Source: Lasiodiplodia sp. COLG20 (lineage: Eukaryota; Ascomycota; Dothideomycetes; Botryosphaeriales; Botryosphaeriaceae). From it: DNA of 64,000 nucleotides. Shown here piece after piece: positions 10,799 to 20,722 of the stretch (the stretch's first letter is position 1; each line of letters begins with the position of its first letter). The notes below the pieces were generated by a model. The model did no database searches. It was not told where the DNA came from and saw only the letters and a program-made list of their open reading frames with translations. The translations under genes were made by a program, and so were the position numbers. Location of the stretch: the NCBI GenBank assembly GCA_009801085.1, contig VNWV01000003.1, positions 1,860,001-1,924,000 on the forward strand, given 5' to 3'.

Positions 10799-13643
10799 AT
10801 GTCGACGTTCGATGGCATCGTTGCGGGTGGGTGACATTCCACGCGCGCCTACATAGCCTGGCCACGCCGCCTGACACTGCGCCCAGAGTTCCCGGACGTC
10901 CGCGTCGACTACTTCCGTGCCAGCACGCATCACCCGCCGCCGTTGGCCTGCTTCCTTAGTCGGTGTTTCCTCTTCCTGACGCCCACTGACAGCGTCGCTA
11001 GGCCATGTCCATTCCGATCACCTGCAGGGTTTGGAGGCCCTAAAATCTCCATTCGTCTACTGTTCGCCCGCGACTCGAGAGGTACGTCGGTCAATGTCGT
11101 CTTGTGTGCGCCGATCCTGCTTTTCGGCCCGCCGAGGGCACGTATCCGCCCCAGCCGACGATGCGCGGGCACCTGGCAGCTTGCCTTCGTGAGACGCTGC
11201 TGTGCCGCTGTAGAAGGCCGAGCCTCGGACGAGCAAGTTGCGACACGTCCATTATGCAGATCGGGGTGAGCCCAGCCCTCGGAGCCACCCTTGATCCATG
11301 ACGAAGGCCCTGAATATCAAAGCCACGGCGGTGATTGTGATGCGAGGCTGCCAGAAACAAACCCTAAAATAGTGCATCCATCAGCCGGGTGCACCAGTAC
11401 AACGGCACCTGGGCCACCTGGCGGCTTGAGACACCTATCCGGGTGGCAAGTGCTTACCATTTAGGCGCGGATCCTATGAAAGAAGACTGAATGTCGCGGA
11501 GTATGATCTAATAACGATCGGTGCTCGCCATTGTAGCCACCCACCCGCCCTCCTTACATCAGGATGCCGTGATATCAGCCGGAGATACATCTTCAGAGAA
11601 TCCTGTGATTAGCGAAGCCAACGCAAGCTGCATTTTGCCCGTTTTCTATCCTAGATCGCCCATTCACGACCTTTGTATCGCATTGCCTTTCTTTCTTCTC
11701 TTTTGTGTCGTCTCGGCTGATCTGCTTACTTCATTGACTAGATTCTCTTGCGCCTCGAGAAATACCCTCATCGTATGAACTTCGCAAAGGGCATCCTCGA
11801 ATCTCGCGTGCAAGCATACAAGCATTTGAAGAAGCTTCTGAAAACGATTCCGCTTGAGACGCCTACAACCATCGAGCTCTCGCCCGGTAATGAGATCCAA
11901 GTCACTCTTTTCGACGCCAACCACTGCGTTGGCGCGGTAATGTTCCTCATCGAGGGCCAAGGTAAGGCTGTTCTTTACACGGGTGACGTCAGGGCAGAAC
12001 CGTGGTGGGTCAATTCAATCACGCGCAATCCTGTGCTTCTTCCCTATGCGTATGGGCATAAGCGCCTCGATAAGATATATCTCGACACCAGCTTCGCGAC
12101 CATGTCTCGGCTTGACCGGGAGTTTCCGACCAAAGCTGAAGGTCTGCGCGAGCTACTGACGAAGGTCTCAAACTTCCCCAAAGACACGATATTCCACTTC
12201 GAGGCCTGGACGTTTGGATACGAAGAAGTATGGATCGCGCTATCCTCCTATTTGGATAGTCCAATCCATCTCGATAGGTACCGATGGGGCCTGTACAATT
12301 CTTTGATCACAGCGCCTGGGCTGTCTCCTTGTCGCGAGGCTCCCCCATTGGTCGGATTCCATTTGGGTAATCACTACAAAGTCGGCTGTTTAACCTCCAA
12401 CCCGGATGTCCGTCTGCACAGTTGCGAGCACGGGACACTCTGTCCGACAGTTGACGGGAACCCCAGAGTGATTCGCATCATACCTATAGTATCAAGACTG
12501 AGCGACGGCACGGAGATCGCGGAAGTTGGTATAGGGGGCGGCAAAGGGGACCTGGACCAGATACATGAGCTCGAGACGCACGATCGGATTGCAACTGAGC
12601 GACTGATGCACCTATGCGTCTCCAAGTTGGAGGACCCTGATACGTTGTCGAAGGTCCTCCGCACGTTAACATCAGCCATTGACAATGAACAAGGCAGGAT
12701 CCATCTCTGCAACAGTAATGGCACCGTGCAGGATGATCAGGAAGCTCTGGACGGTATGCCGCTGCAACAGTTGGTTGAAATGCTGGCACGCCTCACATCT
12801 GACGCGCCCGCGTCTGCTGCCTCTGCCGCCACCCAAAGCGGCAAAACGCGACACGTCTCAAACGCCCACACGGTTTCCAACATCCCGGCTGCAGCTGGAA
12901 ATTTGCAACAGGGATCGCAACCGCGTACAATTACCTTTCCATGGGCAAGACACGCGTCTTACTTAGAGTTGTGCGAGTTGGTAGGAGCTTTTCGGCCCCG
13001 CGATATCCATCCCTGCACGGTGGATGAAGAAAATTGGACACCTGAAGATAGTATGAGAGCGCTGTTCGGGCACCTCTGCTCGGATGATGTGTTCGTGCAT
13101 GATAGGAAGATGATAAGCGTGTGGGACAAGCGGCGCGAATTGCGGGAAAACTTGGATAAAAGAAAACAGCAAGAAACGCAGGAAACGCAATCCAGCGGTG
13201 ATGACGGTAGTCACGACAAGCAACGTAGGGAGGCCAAGAAAAGGCGTCTTTCCCCACCCCATCATGTTGGCTCCACCAATCGCAACATCGCGCCTGTAGC
13301 AGCAGCAGATGCAGAAATTCGTCGACCTTCACCATTCCCCTCTGAAGTCCTGGTATCATCAAAGAAGAGACCTGAAGAAGCGCCTCCGACCAGACAGACG
13401 TCCAGTTCTGCGAGCATTCGGACTAGGAGAGACCCTGCAGAGCCCCCTATGATCCCGGGCCAGTCTGCTACAAAAATTACTCGAGATGATGAGTTGTGCG
13501 AAGACGCGCAAGAAGCAACGTCACCAAGTATCCGCGAATGGGCGGCCAGGGCGGCGAGAAATTCGGAAGGGATGACCTGGGCTGTCTTCGGTGGGCTCAT
13601 TTGCACAGGCAATGGACACACGGAAGAAGAAATTGAACTTTAA
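10799..13643 (+). CDS. Artemis/SNM1-like DNA-repair nuclease (metallo-beta-lactamase/beta-CASP)
   Basis: Structure-specific DNA nuclease of the Artemis/PSO2 family, expected to act in nuclear end processing or crosslink repair (family knowledge). Exons are 10799-10826, 10887-10958, 11002-11081 and 11742-13643, giving 693 aa. The frame is continuous across all three joins. The N-terminus reads MSTFDGIVAEFPDVRVDYF. The join of exons 2 and 3 restores motif 2, FLSHVHSDHLQGLE (HxHxDH metal ligands). Exon 4 supplies DANHCVGAVMFL (motif 3), LYTGDVR (motif 4), FHFEAWTFGYEEVW of beta-CASP, and later FPWARHASYLELCELV with a conserved His. The remaining C-terminus is Lys/Glu/Ser-rich and disordered. Intron 2 is only 43 nt, while intron 3 is 660 nt, unusually long for an ascomycete. 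A gene call starting at the first long-exon ATG (11748) would lose the catalytic HxHxDH motif. Artemis-like fits better than canonical Pso2, but orthology was not tested. Confidence 0.88.
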
Positions 13644-14355
13644 TCGGTGAATCCCGCCCGGAGGCTGTCATTCTCCCTTTTTTCTTTTTTCAAACGACAG
13701 AGACGGGACTGAGACGTCAATCTAGCGTAGCTGGATCACAATCCGATCAAGAATTGGACACTAGGGAGTGGCGTTCTGAAATTAGCGCAATTGAAACGGG
13801 TCTGGTATTCTGGGGGTGAAGGAGGGCGTCTGGAGACGGGGAAGTGTTGACGCACTTCTCATACACGGCCTATCTCATTAGGCTCTACGGCAAAGGAAAT
13901 TCAGACTTCGGCAAAGGAGTGAAGGGGTCTGATTCAATCCGCAGCGCATGCTCGGCTTGACTAAGCAGCTCAGCCTGATTATCTCGTGGTCGATGGAAAT
14001 TTAGTATTAGTTTAGGTGGTAAAATTGCATTTTAATCGTCAATTACATTTCTCGTTAGAAAGTTGTGCAGCTGATAGCAACGAAGCTGCCGGTCCGTCTA
14101 TCGAAATAGGCTTTTGGCTGTCCCGTCTGGCAACATGTCAGGCCCAATAACCCGAAATCCTCTTTAAGGCGTTTTATGTAGTTTCTCGTAGCCCCTCCCT
14201 TGATGCTTCTCTTATCTACGCCCAAGAATACTAGTGGACGTGCGTATTCGCGCCGCTCATGATTAGGATGATGGCAAGCATGTCGGATCCAGCCATGTGT
14301 AGGCGTTTAGCAAATTAAAGGCCATTATCTTCAACCCTCCGCAAGTGTATGTCCC
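13644..14355. other. Intergenic region between convergent genes
   Basis: Moderately AT-rich 3' flanking sequence of the nuclease gene (+) and the CSN7 gene (-). I see no gene, repeat or RNA element. A weak tRNA B-box-like string near 13925 has no supporting cloverleaf. Confidence 0.5.
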
Positions 14356-15269
14356 TTATCTTGAGCGGCCGGAGAAGGCTGTCCTCTTGGCACCTCTCGA
14401 GGCCTTACCACCGCTCGAGCCGCCGTCGTCTCCCTCTCCGATGCCCTCATCCACCTCCATCGCATCTCCGTCGCCGCCCTCAGCGGGCTGGTTGCCGTTG
14501 GCGGAAGGATGGCTCCTCTTGGCGTTGGCTTTCTCCTCGTAACCGGCCTCGACGCGTTGGCGTAGTAGTTCCTCCTTGCGGCGCCTGGCTTCACGCTCAG
14601 CAGCACGCCTCCGGACGCCAGCAATCTCGGCGTCGAGACCGGCAAGGGTGTCGTCACAGCGGGTTTGCCAGGCGGCCAGCTCGGCGACAAGGGAGGGGAC
14701 GCTGCCGGGGGACAGGTCGCGGAGCGGGGCGACGGAGGTCACGGTAACGCGAGCGGCGGCCGGGTCAAGCGAGCCGGTAATGAGGTGCGAGTAGATTGCC
14801 TGGATTAACAAGTCCTCGAGGGCGCGCGTCGTTGCGACATCGAGAGTGGCGCGGAGGTGGTCGTAGGTCAGCTGCGTCGTCGGCTGGGCAGCGAGGGGCA
14901 GGAGTGAGAGGAGCTTCAGCTTCTGGGTCTGGGCTTCGGATAGCGTGGGGAGGTTGTCCTTAGCGGCTGTTGCGAGGACCGAGAGTCAGCGTCCAGACAA
15001 TACGCGGGGCATGGGAGATAGGCAGGCATACCGGTGTAGTCCTGCCAGGTGCCCCAGGCGAAGATCTCGAGAAGGCGCAGGTAGCGGGCATGCTCTGGCG
15101 AGTCCCGCAGAGCTTGGATGGTGGTGGCTTGCAGCAGCTCGGCGAAGACATAGGTGTTGGGCGCAGAGGTAGCTTGGGTGACGAGGTCGGCGGCGGCGCG
15201 GGGCGAATTGGCCGACTTGGAGAGGGCCAGGAAGGGCTCGAGAGCGTTGAGGGCGCGTGTCTGCTCCAT
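14356..15269 (-). CDS. CSN7: COP9 signalosome subunit 7 (PCI domain)
   Basis: Subunit of the COP9 signalosome, which removes Nedd8 from cullins and in filamentous fungi affects development and light response (family knowledge). Exons are 15032-15269 and 14356-14966 with a 65-nt intron, giving 282 aa. The N-terminus MEQTRALNALEPFLAL, then APNTYVFAELLQATTIQALR and LLEIFAWGTWQDY, fit the helical repeats of CSN7. The joined frame continues into LSEAQTQKLKLLSLLPLA and the winged-helix half of the PCI domain (LEDLLIQAIYSHLITGSLDP). The tail is a basic coiled coil (RRRAAEREARRRKEELL) followed by an acidic and Gly-rich end. Reading through the intron gives an early stop, so the second exon is needed. 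It is divergent from the copper ATPase gene. Confidence 0.85.
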
Positions 15270-16061
15270 GACAAGCTGGGGTGAGGCAGATGCACGGCGT
15301 CGCGAGCTCTGGATAGGCAGCTTCAGCCAGCAGCGTGGAGGTGTTGGGCGGTGACGGGTGGCATAACGAGCGCCATCACGTGTGCACGGACGGGCTGGGT
15401 GGAGCGTTAGGCAATTGCCGCAGGCGTTCCGCGGGTGGACGGGACCAGTGACGGCGGGGCGGTCAGCGTGGGAGGAGGCGAGCCGTAGCGCCAGTAGCCA
15501 GCTGGAGCGCAGTGCGTCGGAGGGGCTTGGCCAGCGCCGGAGATCCAGAGATCAGTCGTCTCAGATGGCCTCCTGTATTAGCGTAAGCGACAATTGTTCT
15601 CTGCAGCAGTAAAATAGCCAGCGCCTGCGCCCCACCTCCTGGTAGCCAGACTGCGTCTCCGTTCTTTCAGCTTGGCTCAGTCCCGGCGACGGCCACCCTC
15701 TATTGTTGAGCGACTGTTCTTTGTGAGGCCTGGACGTGCGCCGCCCGCTGGACGCCTGCGCTACTAAGCCTACCGGCCTTCGCAAGCACGTCAAGCACCT
15801 GCCTTTCCGGCACCATCGGACCCCGGACTAGCGAGCCAGCCTGAGGCGCCGCTCCGCGAAGCTGACATATGCAGGCCGTATCTTCAGCTTACTCCCGCTT
15901 ATTGTCTTCTAAGTATATCCTCGCCGCGCCGCCCTCGTGGCTGCTCTGACCCATTTGTCTCTCCGCCCACGCCCATTGTCTCGCCTCAACCCCGACTGCG
16001 ACTGCCATCGCGAGCTGGCCGTATACCGCAACGCAGCCCTTCGACGGGCTCTCACACCGCT
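15270..16061. other. Divergent promoter region of CSN7 and copper ATPase genes
   Basis: About 790 nt lie between the two start codons. I find no clear TATA box and no metal-response motif that I could defend. Confidence 0.5.
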
Positions 16062-19000
16062 ATGGCCAAATCCTACCTTCCCGTGTCGACGCAGGATGTC
16101 GACAGCTCGTTATCGCGCTCCCCTGCCATCCACATGGCCACCACCACCCTGAAAGTCGGCGGCATGACCTGCGGCGCATGCACCTCGGCCGTCGAGAGCG
16201 GATTCCACGGAGTCGACGGAGCTGGGAACGTCTCGGTCAGCCTGGTCATGGAGCGCGCCGTCGTCCAGCACGATCCCACCAAACTATCCGCCGAAAAGAT
16301 CCAGGAGATAATCGAAGATCGCGGCTTCGACGCAGAGGTGCTCTCGACCAACCTCCCTAGCGGTGCTGCGGACGCTGAGGGTGACGCGGCGTCCGACGGC
16401 CTGGTGACGACAACAGTGTCTGTGGGAGGGATGACCTGCGGCGCGTGCACTTCGGCCGTCGAAGGCGCCTTCAAGGACGTTGCGGGCGTCAAGAACTTCA
16501 ATATTTCGCTGCTCTCGGAACGCGCCGTTATCGAGCATGACCCTGGAATGCTGAGCCCCGAGAAGATTGTGGAAATGATCGAAGACACCGGATTCGACGC
16601 AAAGCTTCTGGAAACAAAGCAGGCACTAGCGCACTCCCAGTCCCAAGGTTCTGGCAAGCGCGGGAATGTCCTCACCACCACCGTTGCTATCGAGGGCATG
16701 ACGTGTGGCGCATGCACGTCGGCCGTTGAGTCCGGCTTCAGCCAGGTCGATGGGATGCTGCAATTCAACATCAGCTTGCTCGCAGAGCGTGCTGTTATTT
16801 CTCACGATCCGCGAAAGCTTTCGCCGGAGAGGATTGCCGAGATCATCGAGGAAAGGGGCTTTGACGCAAAGATTCTGTCTACGGTAGATAGCGTGCAAGC
16901 CTCTTCCACCAACACGACCCAACACCTCAAGATCTACGGTCTGGTCGACGCGACTTCCGCAAAAGAATTGGAATCCACCTTGAACGCATTACCCGGCGTT
17001 TCGGCTGCATCCATAAATTATTCGACCTCTCGAGCTGTCATTACACACAACTCCTCCATCACCGGACTAAGAGCCATTGTCGAGGCTGTCGAAGCAGCAG
17101 GCTACAATGCTCTTGTGGCCGATTCGGACGACAACAACGCTCAGCTTGAATCTCTCGCAAAGACCAAGGAGATCCAGGAGTGGCGCAGGGCATTCAAGAT
17201 CTCGGCATCTTTCGCCATCCCCGTCTTTCTGATCAGCATGTTCATTCCCATGTTCCTGCCATTCATGAACTTTGGCAAATGCCAGATCATGCATGGCCTT
17301 TGGCTTGGCGATATCCTCTGCCTTATTCTCACCATCCCTGTTCAATTTGGCATTGGAAAGCGCTTCTACAAGTCAGCCTACAAGTCATTAAAGCACGGCT
17401 CTCCGACCATGGACGTCTTGGTTGTTCTCGGCACCTCTGCCGCCTTCTTCTTCAGCGTGGCTGCTATGCTTGTGTCTTTCCTCACTCCTCCGCACACCAA
17501 GCCTGCAACAGTCTTTGACACCAGCACCATGCTGATTACCTTCATCACCCTCGGCCGCTACCTGGAGAATCGAGCAAAGGGCCAGACCTCCAAGGCTCTG
17601 TCGCGCCTGATGTCTCTCGCTCCCTCCATGGCTACTATCTACGCAGATCCCATTGCTGCACTCAAGGCAGCAGAGGAATGGGATGGCGATGAGAAGACAA
17701 CCGGGGATGACGCTGCAATGAATGGAAATGCTGCGGAAGAGAGGGTGATCCCGACCGAGCTCCTCGAGGTTGGCGACATTGTCATCCTTAAGCCCGGCGA
17801 CAAGATCCCAGCTGACGGCACCGTTACTCGTGGCGAGAGCTACGTTGATGAGAGTATGGTCACTGGCGAAGCTATGCCTATTCTCAAGAAGAAGAGTCAC
17901 GGCCTTATGGCTGGCACGGTTAATGGTGCTGGACGTGTGGACTTTATCGTCACTCGTGCAGGTCGTGACACCCAGCTCTCCCAGATTGTTCGACTGGTCC
18001 AGGAAGCTCAGACTACTCGCGCCCCTATCCAGCGTCTGGCCGATCTTGTTGCAGGCTACTTCGTCCCGGTCATTGTTACTCTCGGCCTGGCAACTTTTAT
18101 TGCTTGGATGGTCCTCAGCCACGCGCTCCCGAATCCGCCCAAGGTCTTTTTAGATCATGCGAGTGGCGGTAGGCTCATGGTCTGCGTCAAGCTCTGCATC
18201 TCCGTCATCGTTTTCGCGTGCCCTTGCGCTCTAGGCCTGAGCACACCTACCGCTGTCATGGTTGGAACTGGTGTTGGTGCGGAGCAAGGTATCTTGGTCA
18301 AGGGTGGTGCTGCCCTGGAAATGGCCACCAAGGTCACCCACGTTGTTCTGGACAAGACTGGCACCCTCACGGTTGGCAAGATGAGCGTATCTGAAACCGA
18401 TATTCGCGGCGGATGGGCCAACTCCAAGCTCAAGGAGCGTCTGTGGTGGACCTTGATCGGCCTTGCCGAGATGAGTAGTGAGCACCCTATTGCACGCGCT
18501 GTAGTCATGGCTGCGAAGGACAGCCTTGGCCTTGGTGCAGATGGAGCTCTCGATGGTAGCTCTGGCGATTTCGAAGCCACCGTTGGAAAGGGTATCTCCG
18601 CAATTGTCGAGGCCGCCATCTCTCCTGAGCAGAAGAGATACCGCGTTCTTATCGGCAACGCCGACTTCCTGCGATCGCAAGGAGTTGACGTTCCGGCATC
18701 TTCTGAGGACGTCGTCGCCTCGTCGAGTGACACCGCAAGCACTGAAGGCATCGGTTCCACCGGCATGACCACTATTCACACCGCCATCGATGATACCTTC
18801 ACCGGCACTATCTCGCTCTCCGACACCCTGAAGCCTACCGCTCGTGCAACAATCCGCGCGCTTCGCCGCCTTGGCGTCAGCGCCTCGATCGTAACCGGTG
18901 ACCAGAAAGCCCCCGCACTAGCAGTCGCCAAAGCTGTTGGCATCCCCGCCTCCAACGTCTACGCCAGTGCTACGCCTTCGACCAAGCAAGAAATCATCGA

Positions 19001-19604
19001 GGAACTCCAGCGGCCAGTCGCACAAGGCGGCCAGGGTCACGTCGTGGCCATGGTCGGCGACGGCATCAACGACTCCCCCGCGCTCGCCACGGCCGCCGTC
19101 GGCATCTCGCTCGCGTCCGGCACCGACATCGCAATGGAGGCGGCGTCGGTGGTGCTCATGACGCCCAACGACCTGCTCTCGATTCCCGCGTCGCTTCATT
19201 TGTCGCAGACCATCTTCCGCCGCATCAAGCTCAACCTCCTGTGGGCGTGCGGCTACAACTTCATCGGCCTGCCCTTCGCCATGGGCTTCTTCCTGCCATG
19301 GGGTCTGTCACTGCACCCAATGGCCGCCGGCGCCGCCATGGCCTGCTCCTCCGTCTCCGTCGTCGCCTCCTCGCTCGCGCTGCGCTGGTGGCGCCGCCCC
19401 CGCTGGATGAGTCTCGAGAACCTTGATCCCGCCGCCGCGGCGCTGGAGGCCGCCTCCGGTGAGAACAAGTCAGGTGCTGTCAAGAGCAACGGCGGCTTTG
19501 CCAGCATCGTAGCTTGGGTCAAGAGCTTTTGGACTGAGAGGAGGAGGGAGAGGGAGGAAGCTGGGTACGCGCCCGTTCCTCTGCGCGACATGGGTGAGGT
19601 GTGA
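16062..19604 (+). CDS. CCC2: Copper-transporting P1B-type ATPase (Ccc2/ATP7-like)
   Basis: Pumps Cu(I) into the late Golgi to load secreted cuproenzymes such as multicopper oxidases (family knowledge). A single intron-free frame of 1,180 aa. Three intact N-terminal heavy-metal domains each carry GMTCGACTSAVE (near residues 34, 123 and 211). A fourth ferredoxin-like domain (about 288-355) has lost CxxC. Then come membrane helices, the TGEA actuator loop (about 600), the CPC copper-path motif (FACPCALGLSTP, about 718), the phosphorylation site DKTGTLT (Asp near 764), SEHPIA (about 806) and GDGINDSP (about 998). The start at 16062 is the longest option. An in-frame ATG at 16134, just before the first HMA domain, is also possible. 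Three to four HMA domains is more than yeast Ccc2 has. Confidence 0.95.
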   Translation: MAKSYLPVSTQDVDSSLSRSPAIHMATTTLKVGGMTCGACTSAVESGFHGVDGAGNVSVSLVMERAVVQHDPTKLSAEKIQEIIEDRGFDAEVLSTNLPSGAADAEGDAASDGLVTTTVSVGGMTCGACTSAVEGAFKDVAGVKNFNISLLSERAVIEHDPGMLSPEKIVEMIEDTGFDAKLLETKQALAHSQSQGSGKRGNVLTTTVAIEGMTCGACTSAVESGFSQVDGMLQFNISLLAERAVISHDPRKLSPERIAEIIEERGFDAKILSTVDSVQASSTNTTQHLKIYGLVDATSAKELESTLNALPGVSAASINYSTSRAVITHNSSITGLRAIVEAVEAAGYNALVADSDDNNAQLESLAKTKEIQEWRRAFKISASFAIPVFLISMFIPMFLPFMNFGKCQIMHGLWLGDILCLILTIPVQFGIGKRFYKSAYKSLKHGSPTMDVLVVLGTSAAFFFSVAAMLVSFLTPPHTKPATVFDTSTMLITFITLGRYLENRAKGQTSKALSRLMSLAPSMATIYADPIAALKAAEEWDGDEKTTGDDAAMNGNAAEERVIPTELLEVGDIVILKPGDKIPADGTVTRGESYVDESMVTGEAMPILKKKSHGLMAGTVNGAGRVDFIVTRAGRDTQLSQIVRLVQEAQTTRAPIQRLADLVAGYFVPVIVTLGLATFIAWMVLSHALPNPPKVFLDHASGGRLMVCVKLCISVIVFACPCALGLSTPTAVMVGTGVGAEQGILVKGGAALEMATKVTHVVLDKTGTLTVGKMSVSETDIRGGWANSKLKERLWWTLIGLAEMSSEHPIARAVVMAAKDSLGLGADGALDGSSGDFEATVGKGISAIVEAAISPEQKRYRVLIGNADFLRSQGVDVPASSEDVVASSSDTASTEGIGSTGMTTIHTAIDDTFTGTISLSDTLKPTARATIRALRRLGVSASIVTGDQKAPALAVAKAVGIPASNVYASATPSTKQEIIEELQRPVAQGGQGHVVAMVGDGINDSPALATAAVGISLASGTDIAMEAASVVLMTPNDLLSIPASLHLSQTIFRRIKLNLLWACGYNFIGLPFAMGFFLPWGLSLHPMAAGAAMACSSVSVVASSLALRWWRRPRWMSLENLDPAAAALEAASGENKSGAVKSNGGFASIVAWVKSFWTERRREREEAGYAPVPLRDMGEV

Positions 19605-20722
19605 TGGACGGTACTACCACCCCGTTTCTCACAAAACATATGCGATATATTGTTTAGTCAGTCGTGCAAGCCGGTGTCGGTTGGGTATTATATGCACGCA
19701 TTCTTGGGTTTTGGATCAGTAGTTATTGAGTTCAGGTTTCTCTTGCTCTTTCTCAGATTCGACTTGTATTCCCTGTTTCATTTTCTCTCTCTCTTTCTTT
19801 TTTTTTTGTACCGCTTTTCTTTGATTTACCAGAGATGAGTTGAAGATATCCATGAGACTCAGAGTCGCGGCCTTTGAAGACGACCTTGTAAATAAACCAG
19901 GCTTCTGACGGAGCGAGTGGGGCAGTAGAGAACACCAGTTCAGCGAATCAGTATCTAAAAGATTCTAGAAAATTTTGGAGGGATCAGCGAATGTATGCGG
20001 ATTGGTAACAGTCTCAATTTTCCTACAGCAGTCTTCATCTATCAAGCTGGGATTAACATGGCAGGAAACTTTTACAGTCTGTCGCTCTTAATAAGCGGTC
20101 GAAATATGGCGCTCGATCTGATCTGTCGGGTATACTAGCGCAACAATGACAGGGCTAAAAAAAAAAGAGAGAGAACTGAAAGGTAAGGAAAAGAGAGAAG
20201 AGGGGGGGTCCAGAGGGTGCCAGATAGTCTAACTACTTCTTCCGTGAGGGTATCGTATAAGAATCCCCTTTAGCGCCAATCTGTTCCAATCTCCCAGAAA
20301 AAAAAATCAAGAAGTAGCAAAGTCCCACCGACCTAAATTAACACCTGAGTTCACTCTCCAATGTCATGCTACTGCGAACTATGCTATGCTGTACTATCTG
20401 TCATGCTTCGCCCTATTCATCGTCCATGCTGTGAATTGAGGAAAGAAAATATGCCCCATTCATGCTTCCCAAGATGATGATGATGATGATAATGCACAGT
20501 TCGCATGCAGCATGCCCGATCCAGACTCAAGATAAAAAAAAAAAAAGAAGAACCGTCGCTATGCAGAAAACTGACACAGAGCTTGGATGAGAAAATCGCA
20601 AAGAACGAGTGTCGGACACAGAAACTAGAGATTACCGCATACTCCGTGGACCATCCAAATCTTCCTGAGAAGAAGAAAATCAAAAAACAAAGCGAAGTCA
20701 GGAAGAGATATACGTAGCATCG
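19605..20722. other. Intergenic region between convergent genes, AT-rich
   Basis: Sequence between the stops of the copper ATPase (+) and ATG2 (-). It holds a CT-rich tract near 19790-19808, several A-runs and the GAT microsatellite listed separately. No gene is supported. Confidence 0.5.
20473..20490. repeat. GAT trinucleotide microsatellite, 6 copies
   Basis: Six uninterrupted GAT units are seen directly in noncoding sequence downstream of ATG2. Confidence 0.9.

Noticed and set aside
11748..13643. A self-standing 631-aa nuclease starting at 11748
   Set aside because: The upstream exons restore the family's N-terminus and its HxHxDH motif in frame, so 11748 is an internal Met.
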